NCBI RefSeq assembly: GCF_009905375.1
Contig: NW_027417618.1
Coordinates: 42,107-106,106 of the forward strand
DNA from: Apium graveolens
Lineage: Eukaryota; Streptophyta; Magnoliopsida; Apiales; Apiaceae
Direction: 5' to 3'
DNA length: 64,000 bases
A program made the translations under genes and the position numbers. This document shows, piece after piece, positions 10,748 to 23,195 of the stretch (its first letter is position 1; every line of letters starts with the position of its first letter). Under the pieces are notes generated by a model. The model saw nothing but the letters and a program-made list of their open reading frames with translations. It was not told the DNA's origin and did no database searches.

Positions 10748-13453
10748 ATGGCACCAGTAGTCAAAATCATGGATTTGGTGAACAAGCAAATTCTAGCATC
10801 TGAAGACTATCACAAAATGATGGACTTCATCCTGAACTGCAAATTGAGTTATGCCATGCTTGAGTCTCCAACCATTTACTGTGAAGTTATCAAGGAAATT
10901 TGGACTACAGCAGTGTTCAACTCAAAGGACAAAAGCATTACCTTCACTCTCAAAGGTAATGAACACTGTATTAATTGTGATACAATTGAAAAGTGCTTTA
11001 AACTACCTGAGAATAACACACTTGCTCCACACATAGACACTGATGTGAGTAACATGCTAATTTATATGGGATATGCTCTTAATGCCACTAAGTTAGGTGA
11101 TGTTAGGAGAATGGGTCTTAGAAAAGAATGGAGATTTTTGTGTGATTCTTTTATCAAGGTGTTTTCTGGAAAAGTCAGTAATTTTGATGTTGTTACTTAC
11201 TCACTTGTTAACATGCTTTATATGCTTCTTAGTGATAAGTATTTCAATTTTAGCACATCAGTTATGTATGAATTAGGGAGTAAACTAGGAGATATTAAGA
11301 ATAGGTCCAAAACATATATTATGCTAGATTCCTTATGTTAATAGCTAATTTTTTGTCTAAGGATATCTCAATATTGAACCCAACAAACAAGTTCGATTGT
11401 TGGGTCCAAGAGAGAAGAATTATTGCTGACCTGAAAAAGCAAATCACCAAAAGGATGTTCACCTTGTTTACATGCCAATTATGGAACAACCTAAGGTAAG
11501 TGAGGTAAATATTTATGTCCCTACTACGTCTCAACCACCAATTTCTTTGCAATCAACTGTGGCTATGACACCTGTGACATTGACCAAACAGGTGCCTACC
11601 TAAGCCACAAAACTAAGAATTTCAAAATCCAAGTCAAAGAAAGCCCCCTCTAGTTTCTCTCAAAAGAAGCTAGTTGTAACATCCACTAAAAACCAAGAGG
11701 GGAGATGTGAAGAGAATTTATTCTGGTGAGGGACAGGGTGAATATAAAAGAATCCCTAAGAATAAGGAGGGAGAGGTGTGTGTAACCCAACCTAGCCACA
11801 CTGCAGTTTCCCAACAAACTATAGTGCTTAATAAGGAATCAAGCTCATTACTAGTCTCATCCTCCCAAAAGGATGTTACTATTGAAACAAGCTCTCAATG
11901 AAGAGCACAGGACAAGAGGGTTAGGGACACAAGATCACCCCAAACTTATGCTAGAAAGAAGAAATCTAAAACACTTGGGGATATACAGGGTGCACACATT
12001 GTGCAAACTGTAGTCAAAGACTCAGTTACAACACCTTCTTAAAGTCAGGTTGATGTGGCTCCTGTAAATGTGGAGTCACAGCCAAAATCTTTAATAATAG
12101 AAGCACCTCACACACAAAACTCACCCACAAATTCTTTGGATGTGGACATGATTCACACCTCAATTCCTGATTCTCCATCTTTACCACTCACGGAAAAGCC
12201 AAAATCTACAGCAAGTGAGCATCATCTTTTAGATGATCTGTTGGCTCACTTGCCATTTCTTTCTAAGTCTACTGAGAAATTTGTGCAAAATCTCAAATCA
12301 ATCACCACAGATTTTACAGCAGTTTCTCCTCCAAACTTTGTCATTTCTACTATCTCGACGGATATTGTTCATCCATTGACTAGTGATTATATCTCGACAG
12401 ATGTGCTTAACAACAGTCATCCGTTGACACTTTCAACTACTGCTTCGACGGATGTTTCTTATCCGTTGACTATCCCTGCACTCCGTTGACTATCCCTGCA
12501 CCACTTGAAATCTTAACTGTTGTCACAAGTGGAGATGATTTAGTAGTTGTACAATCACTTCTAGGATTGAGGGAAGAGAGTGAATAGAGTGAGAGGCTGA
12601 GTTGCTCTCAGGAAAAAGGAGAGGAAAAGAGTGAAAATCTGTAAGCTATTTCTTCCAGCTTGGCAAAAGTGAGTGAGTGGAGTCACACCTTAGTAGGTGA
12701 AGGTGAGGGTGGGAAGCCAAGGGGAGCCCTTGATGCAAGAAAATAGAGAAAATGAGAGAAAAATAGGTACTGAAGAATGGGAAGAGCCCATTGTTAGTCA
12801 GTTAAGGGATGTCAATGAGGCTGAAAAGAAACAACTATTTTAGCAAGATTATCAAGTTGTCTTTGACTCTGTTTCTTATGAAGCTAAGGCATTTACTCAT
12901 CCTGTTCCAGCTTATCAAGTTTTGGCTGAACAGGATAATGAGGCTGCTGAGAGAATTTTCAACTTGGTGCACACAACTGATTCAATGCAAAGGGCCAAGG
13001 ATGCAATCACTGCCATGCCCTCCAAAGCTGGTGATGATTTTGAATATCTATCTAGTGGTTCTGAAGACAATTTTGGGGGTGATGATGATGAGGGTGAAGG
13101 AGAATTCATGGACATAGGGGGGAAGTAGGCCCTAGCTCAAGCATCAACACTCCATCATGGATGTTTGGAAAAGAATATAATGAACATCACTTCAAATCAA
13201 CTCTCTTTCACATAATACATCAGACTCAGACAACTCTTCAAGCTACTACAAATGCCAACACAAGAGACTTCTTCAAGCACACCTTGAGTCTCTTCAATTG
13301 CACCAAATCCAATCTCTAAAGCAAACTCAAGATGTGATTGAGCTCAAGACAGATTTTGGTCAAGTCAAAAAGGACATCACTGCAAGATTGGAGGCTGCCC
13401 TTCCAACCACAACATTGTTAGATATCAACAGACAACTCAGGAAAAACTCTGAT
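10748..13453 (+). pseudogene. A2 extra gene, N-terminal and middle parts (broken, cut by B)
   Basis: ATG 10748 opens MAPVVKIMDL and runs to 11341, matching the A1 module and keeping the tryptophan that A1 lost. It then frameshifts near 11320. Later pieces are at 11707-11901, 12055-12489 and 12922-13128 (same frame, separated by stops) and 13298-13453 (another frame). The protein is cut at 13453 by B. The reading frame on the far side (from 25976) continues in phase once B and one CTGAT are discounted. Region 13129-13297 is the same gene out of frame. Function unknown, as for A1. Confidence 0.82.
12355..12490 (+). repeat. Family-A motif cluster inside the A2 extra gene
   Basis: CGACGGAT at 12357 and 12446, with CGACAGAT, ATCCATTG, ATCCGTTG variants in between. 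The last unit, TCCGTTGACTATCCCTGCA, is duplicated in tandem (12462-12500). Same place in the gene as 4928-5043 of A1. Confidence 0.85.
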
Positions 13454-13927
13454 TGTTGCCCAGTAAAGATACAATTGTTTAAGGGGGGTTGGATACAATT
13501 GTATAAATGTTTCGAACAAGTATAAAAATATAAAAGTTTTTTATATTTCTGATTAAAACTGTTACAAACTCTCTCAAGAAATACTGATGTTCTTGAGAGC
13601 TGCTAGGTCGTACAATGCTCGAGTTAATCACTATATGATGACCTAAACTGTGTTTATATAGTACACAGCTACTACAAATCAGTCTAAGATATGCATTATC
13701 AATTACTAATAGAAAATGATACATATCTCTAACTGAATATACAAAGTCCTATCACTCAGAACGAACAGATATCCATCCCTCAAAATAAGGAACATACTTA
13801 ATCTTCACAACAGACTGTTCTTCAAATACTGATGCTTCTGCAGATACTGATGGACATCAAATCCTGATGACATCCAGAATAACTAGATCTTGAGCTTCTC
13901 CTGATCATCGAGAATCAGCACGTAACA
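13454..13927 (-). repeat. B 3' LTR (474 bp)
   Basis: Reads TGTTACGTGC... on the minus strand and ends ...GGGCAACA. A TATA box (TATATAAA) is at 13653-13660 and copies of the family-B motif lie at 13835-13875, upstream of it. Near-identical to 25479-25970 apart from scattered substitutions and one missing 18-bp motif unit. Confidence 0.95.
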
Positions 13928-13941
13928 ATCTCCCCCAATTT
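13928..13941 (-). promoter_or_regulatory. B polypurine tract
   Basis: Minus strand AAATTGGGGGAGAT abuts the TG of the 3' LTR, the same junction as in A1 and A3. Confidence 0.92.
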
Positions 13942-14018
13942 ATGCTTAATGTAATGAAGCATAAATTCCATTCTCAATGATGACAAAACTAAGTTACAAA
14001 ATGTACAAGGAATAAGGT

Positions 14019-14917
14019 TTACTTCAGTATCCTAAGATAACTGACAGGTGTTTCCAGAAATTTGATTAACCTTTCTTCCTCCTTGTCTTGAAGGACTTTG
14101 ACAAGCTTTTTCTTCAACTCTTTCTTCTCTTCAGTATCTTCCCCAAGCTGATAAATGGCTGATCTTAGTTTAGAAATTGAACTCTTAGTTATTTTAAGAT
14201 CATCAATTAACATAAAGCTTAAACTGACATCTTCATGATCAGGACTGAAAGATAACTGAGGATTGTTGAGAAAAACTTCCAGAACTGCAGCTCCCTTTTT
14301 CATCGTCATTTCTTGACCAGTGTATGTTTTGTACAAAGGAACATACTCACCATTGTATTTGTCTTCTTTGCTCATGACTCTTCTTCTAATACTCTCAAGT
14401 ATCATAGAAGACTAGTTTCTGGTGACTTTGTCCTCAACCCTGAGAAGATAGTGAATATATTTCAACTCTGTCATAGACTTTAACAAGAGTTATTGCAATG
14501 TAAAGCTTTTCACCGTACCATCTCTCAAAAAGTATAGAATCTCCTCTCTAACATCATTATCATTTATCTTTCTATATACAATCTTCACAGCTTCAACTTT
14601 CTCAAGATGTGAAGGAGTAATTCTCTCTCCAAGACTGTCAGTCAGAGTATCTGTGTCAAGCAAGTTAGATCTCAGAGTCTCCATTTTAGAATGACCAATA
14701 CCTCCTCTAGTACGAGTTCTGATAAGCTTTAGATTTTCATTATGTTCCACCCAAGAAGGTTTCTTGATGGACTTATCAATGTCCTCTAGTTCTGAAATAG
14801 AATCCCTAAGTCCTGCTGACAAAAATTCAATGTGCTTAAATCCTCTAGGATAACTGAATGATTAAATATCTTTCCATCTTTTATCCTTCTTGTTGAGAGA
14901 AGCATTCCCCGTAGATA
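14019..14917 (-). pseudogene. B extra gene, C-terminal block (broken)
   Basis: Two open stretches in one frame, 14822-14490 and 14405-14019, separated by stops. They follow the main body of the extra gene after a frameshift near 14920. Visible features are a charged helical region (SELEDIDKSIKKPSWVEHNE) and a final helix rich in Lys/Glu (TEEKKELKKKLVKVLQDKEE). It occupies the position of the C-terminal block of the family-A extra gene (6447-7841). I see no clear residue-level match between the two. Function unknown. Confidence 0.65.
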
Positions 14918-14919
14918 AA

Positions 14920-16517
14920 TCATGAATCTTCCCTTGATTTCTTCCATAGCTCTCTCCTTGAATTCAGAATTCTTTGCGCATAGATATTACACGCTTGATT
15001 AGCTCTCCTTCTGTCAGTTCTTTCTTGTTCATCAGCCTCTGAATCATGAGAGACAACTGTCATATTAAGAATTGACTCATCCAATACTTTGATTTTCTTC
15101 TCATCAGTATCAAAGTCATCTTTCAGATTCACAGCATTAGGATCCGCCTTTTTCTCAGGATTTGTGTCTGCTTCAAGTGACACATTTGCATTAGTTGCTT
15201 CAACTTGAGCAATGTCAGCGGTTGATTTCTTCTTTATGGGGACAATCAAATCTTCAATATCCTCAACTTCTTCTTTTATACCATTTCCTTGCACAGGAAC
15301 AAAACCTTTTATGAATAAAACATTCAGAAATGCAGAATCAACTGCAGAACCTTGACTTAACTTAGAGATTCTTCCTCTTCCTCTTCTTCCTCTAGCTCTT
15401 GTAGTTCTTCCACCTCTCTTTCCTCTTCCTTTAAAGGTGTTTGCTTCAGCCTCAATTTGAGCCAATAACTCCTTCTGTTGCATAACTACTTCTTTAGTTG
15501 TTAAATCAGGAAATTCTTCAGTTATCAATCCAAGAGCACTTCTGGCATTCTTTTGCTCAAACCTCTTATCCTTGTAATACAGAACAATATCTTCACCTGT
15601 TTCCTTATGTCTATAAGGAAAGAACAATCCTTTAGCATCTGCTAAGTTAGAGATTGTAACATCACCAGCTTTAGGACCATTAGCATTAGTCTTGTGCTTA
15701 ACTCCATGAGCACCAGTAGACTTTCCTTGTCCAGAACCAGAGCTTCTAGAATGTTGCGGTTGTTGAGCAACATGAGAAATTTGAACATTAGGAACTGGAT
15801 TCTTATCACCATCATCATCAGTATTTTTATCTTTCAACTGAATAGAATCAGGTGTATATTTTGTGACAGCTATCTTCTCCCCCTTTTTGGCATCAGGATT
15901 TGAAAGAAGAGAAAATATAGCATCCAGTTTATCAGCCATTGAAGACACTTTATGTTCCAAGGAAGAAAATCGAGTATCCATGCTTTGTTGAGATTGAACC
16001 ACAGCTCTAACATCTTTCTTCACACTAATGAGTTCAGCTGAAGTAAGTGGATTAACCATAAAAGCATCAATTTTGTTCAGTAGAGTGGTATGGGATGTCT
16101 TCATAGCACCAAGTTTAGAGATAATTCCTTTCACAGAGATGGCAGAAGCCTTGAGATGTAATTTGAGGTCAGGGTTTTGAAGTCCCTCATATGCCTTGTG
16201 AACATGTTGCATACCAATAGCTGAGGAGATAGAAGTATGTGTATCTCTCCACACAAAATCCCATTCATGCTTTCGAAAATGCTCAGCATCAGCATTATAA
16301 TAAGAGGGATCATCATTAAAATATGAAGAAGAGCCAATATTGGACTTCTTAGATGCATCAATAGCAGTCTTCAGCTGAGCTGTGTCGGGATCATCAGAAT
16401 TACTGTCTTCATCAGAATCAGAGCAAGACAGACCCTCAGAAGAATTTGCATAGCTTGGCAGAATTGCTTTGCCTTTCAGAGAATCCTTAGTAATAATTAT
16501 CTAGTTCTGATGAGATC
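14920..16517 (-). pseudogene. B extra gene, exon 2 (one premature stop)
   Basis: Starts after an AG acceptor (TATTTCAG) at 16518 and stays in one frame to TGA 14920, with one TAG near 16505. The protein has an acidic Ser/Asp start (SDSDEDSNSDDPD), a helical coiled-coil-like part near 15900-16200, then SNLADAKGLFFPYRHKETG. A strongly basic RG-rich stretch at 15365-15425 (GRGKRGGRTTRARGRRGRGR) resembles RNA-binding RGG boxes. An acidic tail follows. Upstream bases 16255-16517 belong to the same frame although no ATG lies there. Function unknown; RNA binding is inferred from composition. Confidence 0.7.
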
Positions 16518-16893
16518 CTGAAATAAAAAAAAATGTCACACCTAAATCTCTCTTTTCTTTTCAAGTGATCTCATCACTTCTCACACAATATATTACTTTA
16601 AATAGTAATATGTTTCTCATATAAGAAAGTTTATAAGCAAAGAAAAACTTATAAAATTCTTTTCTCAAGACTACCTCTCCTTTTGCCAGTACAGGAGACT
16701 GCCACTCAGAATTTTGATTTTCTCACATAGTATTTTCATACAGTCTCACAAAAAGATAGTCACACATTTTGCAAAGAAATAAGAGAGGGCTGAGAGGAGT
16801 AGTATGCTTTTCATATAAATAGAGGTAATCTCAAATAAGAGACTATTTATAATCATACAAACATTGAGAACAACAGAGGAAAATAAGCAGTAC
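16518..16893 (-). other. Probable sense-strand intron in the B extra gene (376 bp)
   Basis: Minus strand GGTACTGC donor at 16893 and TATTTCAG acceptor at 16518. The interval is AT-rich with stops in every frame. The flanking frames are compatible across it: the frame ending ...LEDSPSG at 16894 continues in phase into the long exon-2 frame with only one later stop. Splicing is inferred from this frame match and the consensus sites. Confidence 0.65.
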
Positions 16894-18558
16894 CGGAAGG
16901 TGAGTCTTCAAGTGGAGGGACAAATAATGCATCAGGATGCTTTGATAAACTAGCTAGCAGCAATGAGTCATCAGTAGGAGCTGCTTGAATGGAAAGTTGG
17001 TCAGCATCATGATTTGTTGTAGGATCAGGATTTGATTTGTCAGGAGAATGCACTAGACCAGCATCAGTACTTTGAACTGATGGTTCTTATGGGGCCGGAG
17101 GAATTTGAGCTGCTTCAGCAATCATTTGTGAAGGTTCTTGTGTACTCTCTTCAAATATAAGATCATTAATAACTACATCCATCTTTGACAATACATCCTG
17201 ATGAGCCTTCTTTTCTTGCAACAGTTGTTCAGAATTAGCAAGAAGATCACCTTGTGCAAAATTAACAATTATTTGTGCAGCCTCTTTGTCTTCATCTTCC
17301 CTTTGAGAAGACGGTTCTTGTAGGACTGGATGTTCCTCAGTTGCTAAGTCCCTTTGAGACTTTGGTTCTTGTGGACTGACATCTATAGCAGAGGACTGAG
17401 TCTTTTTCTTCTTTCTGATGTACCTAACCACATCTTCAGCTTCTGATTTCTGCATACTCTTGGTAGTGTTCTTGGACTCAACTATTTTTTTGTTCATTTG
17501 AACCCTTTTTATCATGGCACTAACATCAGTAGTTGGCTCTTTAGTTCCAGTTGTTTCAACAGAGTCATCAGGAATTGCTACTGTTAATTTCTTTATCTTC
17601 ATTCTTGGCCCAATGGGCATCTGATCATCAGAGTTAGAATCATCTTGCATGATCAACCTTCTTTTTCGAACTGGAAAACATTCTTTTTCCTTCTCACTCT
17701 CACTCAGTGAAGCTTGTTGAGCTCTCTGTTTAGATTGAACAGATTTCTTAACCAGCCTTTTCTTTATTACAACTGATGTCTTTTGGGAGACACCAGAGGA
17801 GGCTAATTTATTTTTCATCTCTTTTGATATGATCTGTAATAGCCTTCTCAGAAATTTGAAATACATGAAGCAATTCATCATTATCAAATTCAACATTAGG
17901 GCATAGAAAATTAAAAATCATTTGAAGAAATCTAGTATAGCCTATGACACCTGATGCATCTGTTCTCCTAGAAAATATGAATTGAAGAATTGTGTTACCA
18001 TAGTTAAAATTACCAAAATGGAGAAGAGAATACCCAATTTCCAGAGAAGTGGAGGGAAGAGCATCAAAATTTGTTTTCTTATTCAAGAAACATCTGCTAA
18101 TGCAATCAAAGAAGAAATTCCATCTCTCTTTAACTTTGTTCTTGTCAATTTCCCAATTATTGTGATGTCACCTTTGTAGTTCATAGTTCTGAGCATAGAA
18201 AACTGCTGCTGAGTTGTATAATTGTCAGGAGCACCATCACAGGCAGGCAATCTTAGTGCTTGAACAAGAACATCAACATCCACCTCATACCTGTGTCCCT
18301 TAAATTCAAAAGAGAAACCAATATTTGTTGCATTAACTAGAGCTGTATCCTATACCTGCATTAAAACCCTGTATGATACCTTAGTAGGATTTGTAAGAGC
18401 ATATCCAATTGGACATTGGAGTAAAAAATCCTGTATATCATGAAAAGATTGAGGAAACTGCTGATGTGTGAGTGGAGCCAAGTAGTTATTTGTTCCAAAA
18501 GTATTTCCATGAATAATGTGGTTTGACTGAAGATGGGTGAAAGCTCAAAAGATGACAT
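16894..18558 (-). pseudogene. B extra gene, N-terminal exon (frameshifted)
   Basis: I place the start at ATG 18558 (MSSFELSPIFSQ) after a pyrimidine-rich leader. The N-terminal module is spread over three frames (18558 to about 18500; 18283-18083; 18086-17808), with indels near 18505 and 18090 and a stop near 18350. It shows GYALTNPTKVSYRVL and NYKGDITIIGKLTRTKLKRDG, comparable in position to the N-terminal module of family A. From 17896 to 17087 a lysine-rich disordered region follows, then a stop near 17085 and a last piece to the donor at 16894. No signal peptide is visible. Function unknown. Confidence 0.7.
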
Positions 18559-18633
18559 GATGATTGTAGGTGTTGAGGAAAGATGTTCGTTAGATATGAA
18601 CAGTGAGACAGTGTGTATGATAATATGTGTCAC

Positions 18634-19932
18634 AGAGTTTCTTGTGCAAAAAGAAGTTTGTAAAGCTTAATTATATGTAACACACTTGGAGAAGGAAGCT
18701 TTGGTGAATTAGACTTATGATAGAGGATAATTACTGAAAAATTGGAGTAGAAAGTGGAGTTATGTGCGGAATTAGCAACAAAGAATGCACTGCTCTTGTA
18801 GTAAATCGATGTGACTTTGTTCAACAGTTTATCCACTTTTAAACAGTAATTAAGAAGACAATCACTTTTTCAGCATTAAATAATTCAGAAATCATTTTGT
18901 CAATAATATTCTAAATTAAAATAGACTGACCTGTCATCAGTATTTGGTTCCTCTTATCTGTCAGGATCTGACATCGTCAGGATTTGATGATTCAAATTCA
19001 TCAGTGTTTGTGTAGAACACTCAAGCTTATCAGAAGACCGCAATTTTAATCTCAAGAATCATAAAAAGATATATGTTAATAGTGTGATGTTGAGATTAAC
19101 AGGCTATAATAAAAACATTCACATGCATACACAACCAAGATCATAGACTAAATCTTGTAAACAAAAGGAATTTCATTATAAGATCAAAAAAGTACATTTC
19201 ATGAATTTTTTTTTGATTACATGCAAAAGATGATTACAAGAAAGTCCTAGTCTAAATAGAACATGATGATGTTTATTAGGTCCTCCTACTCTCCACGAAG
19301 AGCACAGCAAGTCGAATGATTTGTTCTTGCTGACGAAGAACTTCTCGTCTTTACTCCTCCAGATGATCAAGATAGAGATGATAATCCATCTCAAAGAATA
19401 GGAGATCTGTCTGAATCTCCTGTGGAACCGAGTTCCACACTTTATCGGGAATTGCAGTAATGTGCCATTCCTGCTGCTAGTCGTCACAACTAAACTCCAC
19501 ATTGAAGTTCTCATAGTTCATGAACATGTTGTAAAGAACCATGTTTGTGATAGAGAAGAAGAAATATGAGAAATGATAGTGAACAGAGTGTTTTGTGTGT
19601 TTGACGAGATGGTTGAACTCAACAGAAATGATGATTTAAATAACCAAGGGAATATCAAGGGACTAGGAGACTGATTGATTAGTAAGTGTAGAGTTAACTT
19701 AATGATTTAACCAAAAGTTGTCTTGTTAAGGCGCGTCTCCCTAGACTTATTGCAATGATGACAATGATATATATTCATACATGCACATTTAGCATATAAA
19801 TTCACTTAATTCATCAGGCATATAATAAAATAAATCAAATATTCCTAGCTTAATATCTTGAACATTATTTAGGACATATCAGGATCTGATCAATATACAT
19901 CAGGATTTGATCAAATATAAATTTAAAACAAT
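18634..19932 (-). other. B post-pol spacer with family-B motifs and a decayed small reading frame
   Basis: Mostly non-coding. Family-B motif clusters lie at 18935-19010 (CATCAGTATTTG, GTCAGGATCTGACATC, GTCAGGATTTGATGA) and 19870-19920 (ATCAGGATCTGATCA, ATCAGGATTTGATCA). Between them, a minus frame from ATG 19541 (MVLYNMFMNYENFNVEF) to about 19270 reads as a small helical protein with two stops. I do not recognise it and it may be a minor Sirevirus reading frame. The rest shows nothing I can name. Confidence 0.55.
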
Positions 19933-21905
19933 TTATCTGTCCCAACTAACCATACCAAGTTCATTGACAAGCTTTGTAAATGTTGCTTCGGGTAATGGCT
20001 TCGTGAAGATATCAGCCAGCTGCTGCTCAGTGGGAATAAAATGAAGCTCAATCGTTCCTTCCATGACATGCTCTCTTATAAAATGATATCTGATGCTGAT
20101 ATATTTAGTAAGCGAGTGTTGTACTGAGTTTCCTGTCATAACAATAGAACTTTGATTATCACAATAAATAGGAATTTTAGAAAATGATAATCCATAGTCC
20201 ATGAGCTAATTTCTCATTTACAACAACTGCGCACAACAACTCCCAGCTGCAATATATTCAGCCTCAACAGTTGAAGTAGAAATAGGATCAACTAATCTGC
20301 CTCCCAAAAACTGATAGCTCCCAGATGTACTCTTCCTGTCTATTTTGCAGCCAGCAAAGTCAACGTCTGAATAACCATATAATTCAAAATCAGCTTCTTT
20401 TGCAGACCAGAGACCAAGTGATACAGTGCCCTTGAGGTATCTGAAAATTCTCTTTACTGCAATAAGATGTGGCTCCCTTGGATTTGCCTGAAATCTTGCA
20501 CACAGACAGGTGGCATACATAATGCCTGGCCTACTAGCTATTAGGTACAAAAGAGAACCAATCATACCTTTGTAATTTGAGACATCAACTATTGTACCTT
20601 CATGAGGATCAAGCTTTGTAGCAGTTGCCATTGGAGTAGTTGTTATTGCACTATCTTGCATATTAAACCTTTTCAGTAGATTCTTAATATACTTTGACTG
20701 ATTAATGTAGATTCCATTATCAGTCTGTTTAATTTGCAATCCCAAGAAGTAACTCATCTGTCCCATCACGCTCATTTGATATCTTGATTGCATGAACTTT
20801 GAGAACTTATCACACAGTTTTTGATTGGTTGATCTAAAAAATGATATCATCCATATAAATTTGAAATAAAAGCAGATCTTTACCTTGATTCAGATAAAAT
20901 AAATTTTTATCAATTGTACCTCTTTTGAATCCATTTCCCAGCAGAAACTGAGCAAGAGTCTCATACCATGCCCTAGGTGCTTGCTTTAGTCCATAGAGTG
21001 CTTTGTCAAGTCTATAAATATAATCAGGATGTTTAGGATCCACAAAACCTGGTGGCTGTTCAACATAGACTTCCTTTTCAAGTTCTCCATTGAGAAATGC
21101 ACTCTTGACATCCATCTGAAAGACTTTAAATTTCTTGTGTGCAACATATGCCAAGAAAATTCTGATAGCTTCCAGCCTAGTAATAGGAGCAAATGTTTCA
21201 TCATAGTCAATACCTTCCTGTTGGAAATATCCTTTAACCACCAATCTTGCCTTGTTTCTGATAATTTCCATCAGAATCAGTCTTATTCTTGAAGACCCAC
21301 TTTGTGCCTACAATTGACCTATTTTTAGGTCTAGGCACCAGTTTCCATACTTCATTTCTTTCAAACTCATTCAACTCTTCTTGCATAGCCATGACCAAAT
21401 CTGCATCCTTAAGTGCATCTTCTACTTTCTTTGGCTCCTCTTTTGAAAGTAGATTGTGATATAAACATTCATTTTGAGTTGCACTCCTTGTCTTTACACC
21501 TTCATCAGGATTTCCAATGATCAGATCAGGAGTATGATCTTTAGTCCATTTTATGGCACTGGGAAGTGTCCTTATGGAGCTAGATGCTCCCCATGAATTG
21601 TATGCCTCATCAAATGCATTTGAGGCTCCCCCTAAATCTGTGTTGTTATCTCCTGATGAATTTTTGGGACTTGAATCATGTCCATCTGATGTTAAATCAA
21701 CATTGGATTCTGAATGAGTACAATGTTGTTTCTTCAGTGTCAGTACCATTAGCTGAACCTTGCTGTTGATCCCCCTCAACATGTGCAGGTTCATTAGTAC
21801 AATGATTATCTTCAGAATTTGAATGAGTATCAGGTTTTGGATCATCAGGATTTGACAGTCCATTAGAGTTTGATCCAGATTCCAACAGTGCATTTTCATT
21901 TGCAA
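19933..21905 (-). pseudogene. B reverse transcriptase and RNase H (broken)
   Basis: From the linker (SNPDDPKP region) through [15 protein letters not shown], a frameshift at about 21240-21270, [35 protein letters not shown] and [15 protein letters not shown]. Catalytic YMDD is at 20846-20857 with a frameshift right at that motif (20834-20850). RT thumb and RNase H continue at 20850-20218 (GYSDVDFAGC, STVEAEYIAAGSCC). A break at 20203-20217 precedes the last part, 20202-19933 (DNQSSIVMTG, HIRYHFIREHV-like tail, DIFTKPL). Full copia RT length is present. Only the breaks make it non-functional. Confidence 0.94.
21490..21860 (-). repeat. Family-B motif copies in the integrase-RT linker
   Basis: AAATCCTGATGA at about 21497-21510 and 21843-21855, TCATCAGGAGATAAC near 21646, and GATCAGATCAGGAG near 21515. 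In the protein they yield GNPDE and SNPDD. This parallels the CGACGGAT cluster at the same place in A1. Confidence 0.8.
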
Positions 21906-22640
21906 AGATTAGACTTTTATGAGTGTCTTCTTCAAAACCATGAATCTTCTTATCATCAAAAGATACATTTATGGAGATAACTACAATATTTGTTCTGAGA
22001 TTGAAAACTCTGTATGCTCTTGATGGTGAGTATCTAACAAAGATTCCTTCATCAACTTTTGATTCAAACTTTCCTAGCTGATCAGTATGAGTTCTCAAAA
22101 CAAAGCACTTACATCCAAATACATGAAGATGTTTTAGACTAGGCTTCTTTTCTTTCAGCATCTGATAAGGAGTAACACCATGTATGTTTATCAGTGTGAT
22201 ATTCTGAGTGTAACATGCTGTGTTTACTGCTTCATCCCAAAAGTAGGTGGGTAGTTTTGCTTCTTCCAGCAGAGTCCTGTCAGCTTCAATCAAGGTTTTG
22301 TTCTTCCTCTCAACAACACCATTTTGTTGAGGTATACCAGGAGCTGAGAATTATTTTTGTATGCCTTTGTACTTGAAGACTTCCTCCATCTTTGAGTTCT
22401 TGAACTCAGTGCCATTATCACTTCTCAGAATTTTCACTTTGTGGGTAGATCCATTTTCAATTTGCTTCATGTAATCCAGAAGAATTTCTTGAGTTTCATC
22501 CTTCCTGTGTAGAAAATAAACCCAAGTACATCTAGTGAATCATCAATAATTACAAGTGTGTACCTTTTATTGTTGATGGACATTATGTTCACTGGTCCAA
22601 AGAGATCCAAGTGTAACATGTGATATGGCTCAGAAATGGA
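21697..22640 (-). pseudogene. B integrase (broken)
   Basis: LDLFGPVN and VIIDDS mark the first half of the core at about 22600-22540, which then shifts frame and acquires stops. PQQNGVVERKN (about 22310-22345) carries the catalytic glutamate. From 22293 the frame is open: LPTYFWDEAVNTACYTQN, HVFGCKCFVLRTHTDQLGKF and the C-terminal region to the acidic linker. The second aspartate motif (SDNGTEF in A1) is disrupted by indels near 22410. Follows the protease/pre-integrase segment directly. Confidence 0.92.
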
Positions 22641-22643
22641 GAA

Positions 22644-23195
22644 TTATGTTTTACTTTTGAAGGATACTCTTCTCTGTTTGGACTTTTGGCAAGCATCACA
22701 AAGACCATCAGATGAGTATAACACATTTGGTAATCCTCTTACTAGCTCCTTCTTGGCAAGTTCATTGATTGAATTGAAGTTGAGATGTGAGAGCTTCTTG
22801 TGCCAGTTCCAGCTCTCATCTACTGATGCCTTTGAGATAAGGCAAGTAGCTTCTTTCTCAAGACTTTCATGCAGCCTTGCTTCATAAATGTTGCCATGTC
22901 TGTATCCTATCAAGATAATTTTCTTTGACTTGTTATGAACAACTTCACAGTGTGAGTCATAGAATACCACATGATAACCTTTGTCAGTGATTTGATTGAT
23001 GCTGAGAAGATTGTGCTTCAGTCCTTCCACCAGAGCTACATTCTCTATTGCTACTTTTCCAATTATCAAGTTTCCATATCTCAGAGTGTGTCCTACATTT
23101 CCATCTCCATAAAATACATATGGGCTAGCCTTCCTCTCAAATTCTGACATCAAGGATTTATTTCTAGTCATGTGTCCTAAACATCCACTATCCAA
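22644..23195 (-). pseudogene. B protease end and GAG-pre-integrase domain
   Basis: MDSGCLGHMTRNKSL is the copia aspartic-protease active-site region (DSG with the expected following helix). It is followed by the protease body (GNVGHTLRYGNLIIGKVAI; NLLSINQITDKGY) and the pre-integrase zinc-binding segment WHKKLSHLNFNSINEL...CDACQKSKQ, with the two His and two Cys of the HHCC finger. It ends at a TAA at 22644-22646 caused by a frame disruption just before the integrase core. The segment is otherwise intact. Confidence 0.93.

Larger units (their letters stand above)
9040..13453 (+). mobile_element. A2: second family-A copia element, first segment
   Basis: Starts abruptly in RT at the A1 LTR boundary and continues through RNase H, the motif spacer and the first part of the extra gene, where B is inserted. 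Segment order and sequence match A1 throughout. It continues at 25971. More decayed than A1 (more stops and indels), as expected for the older host of the insertion. Confidence 0.92.

Noticed and set aside
14019..18558. Calling the B extra gene an envelope protein
   Set aside because: It sits in the env-like position, but no signal peptide, membrane segment or fusion-type feature is visible. The composition is disordered, basic and RG-rich, so I leave the function open.
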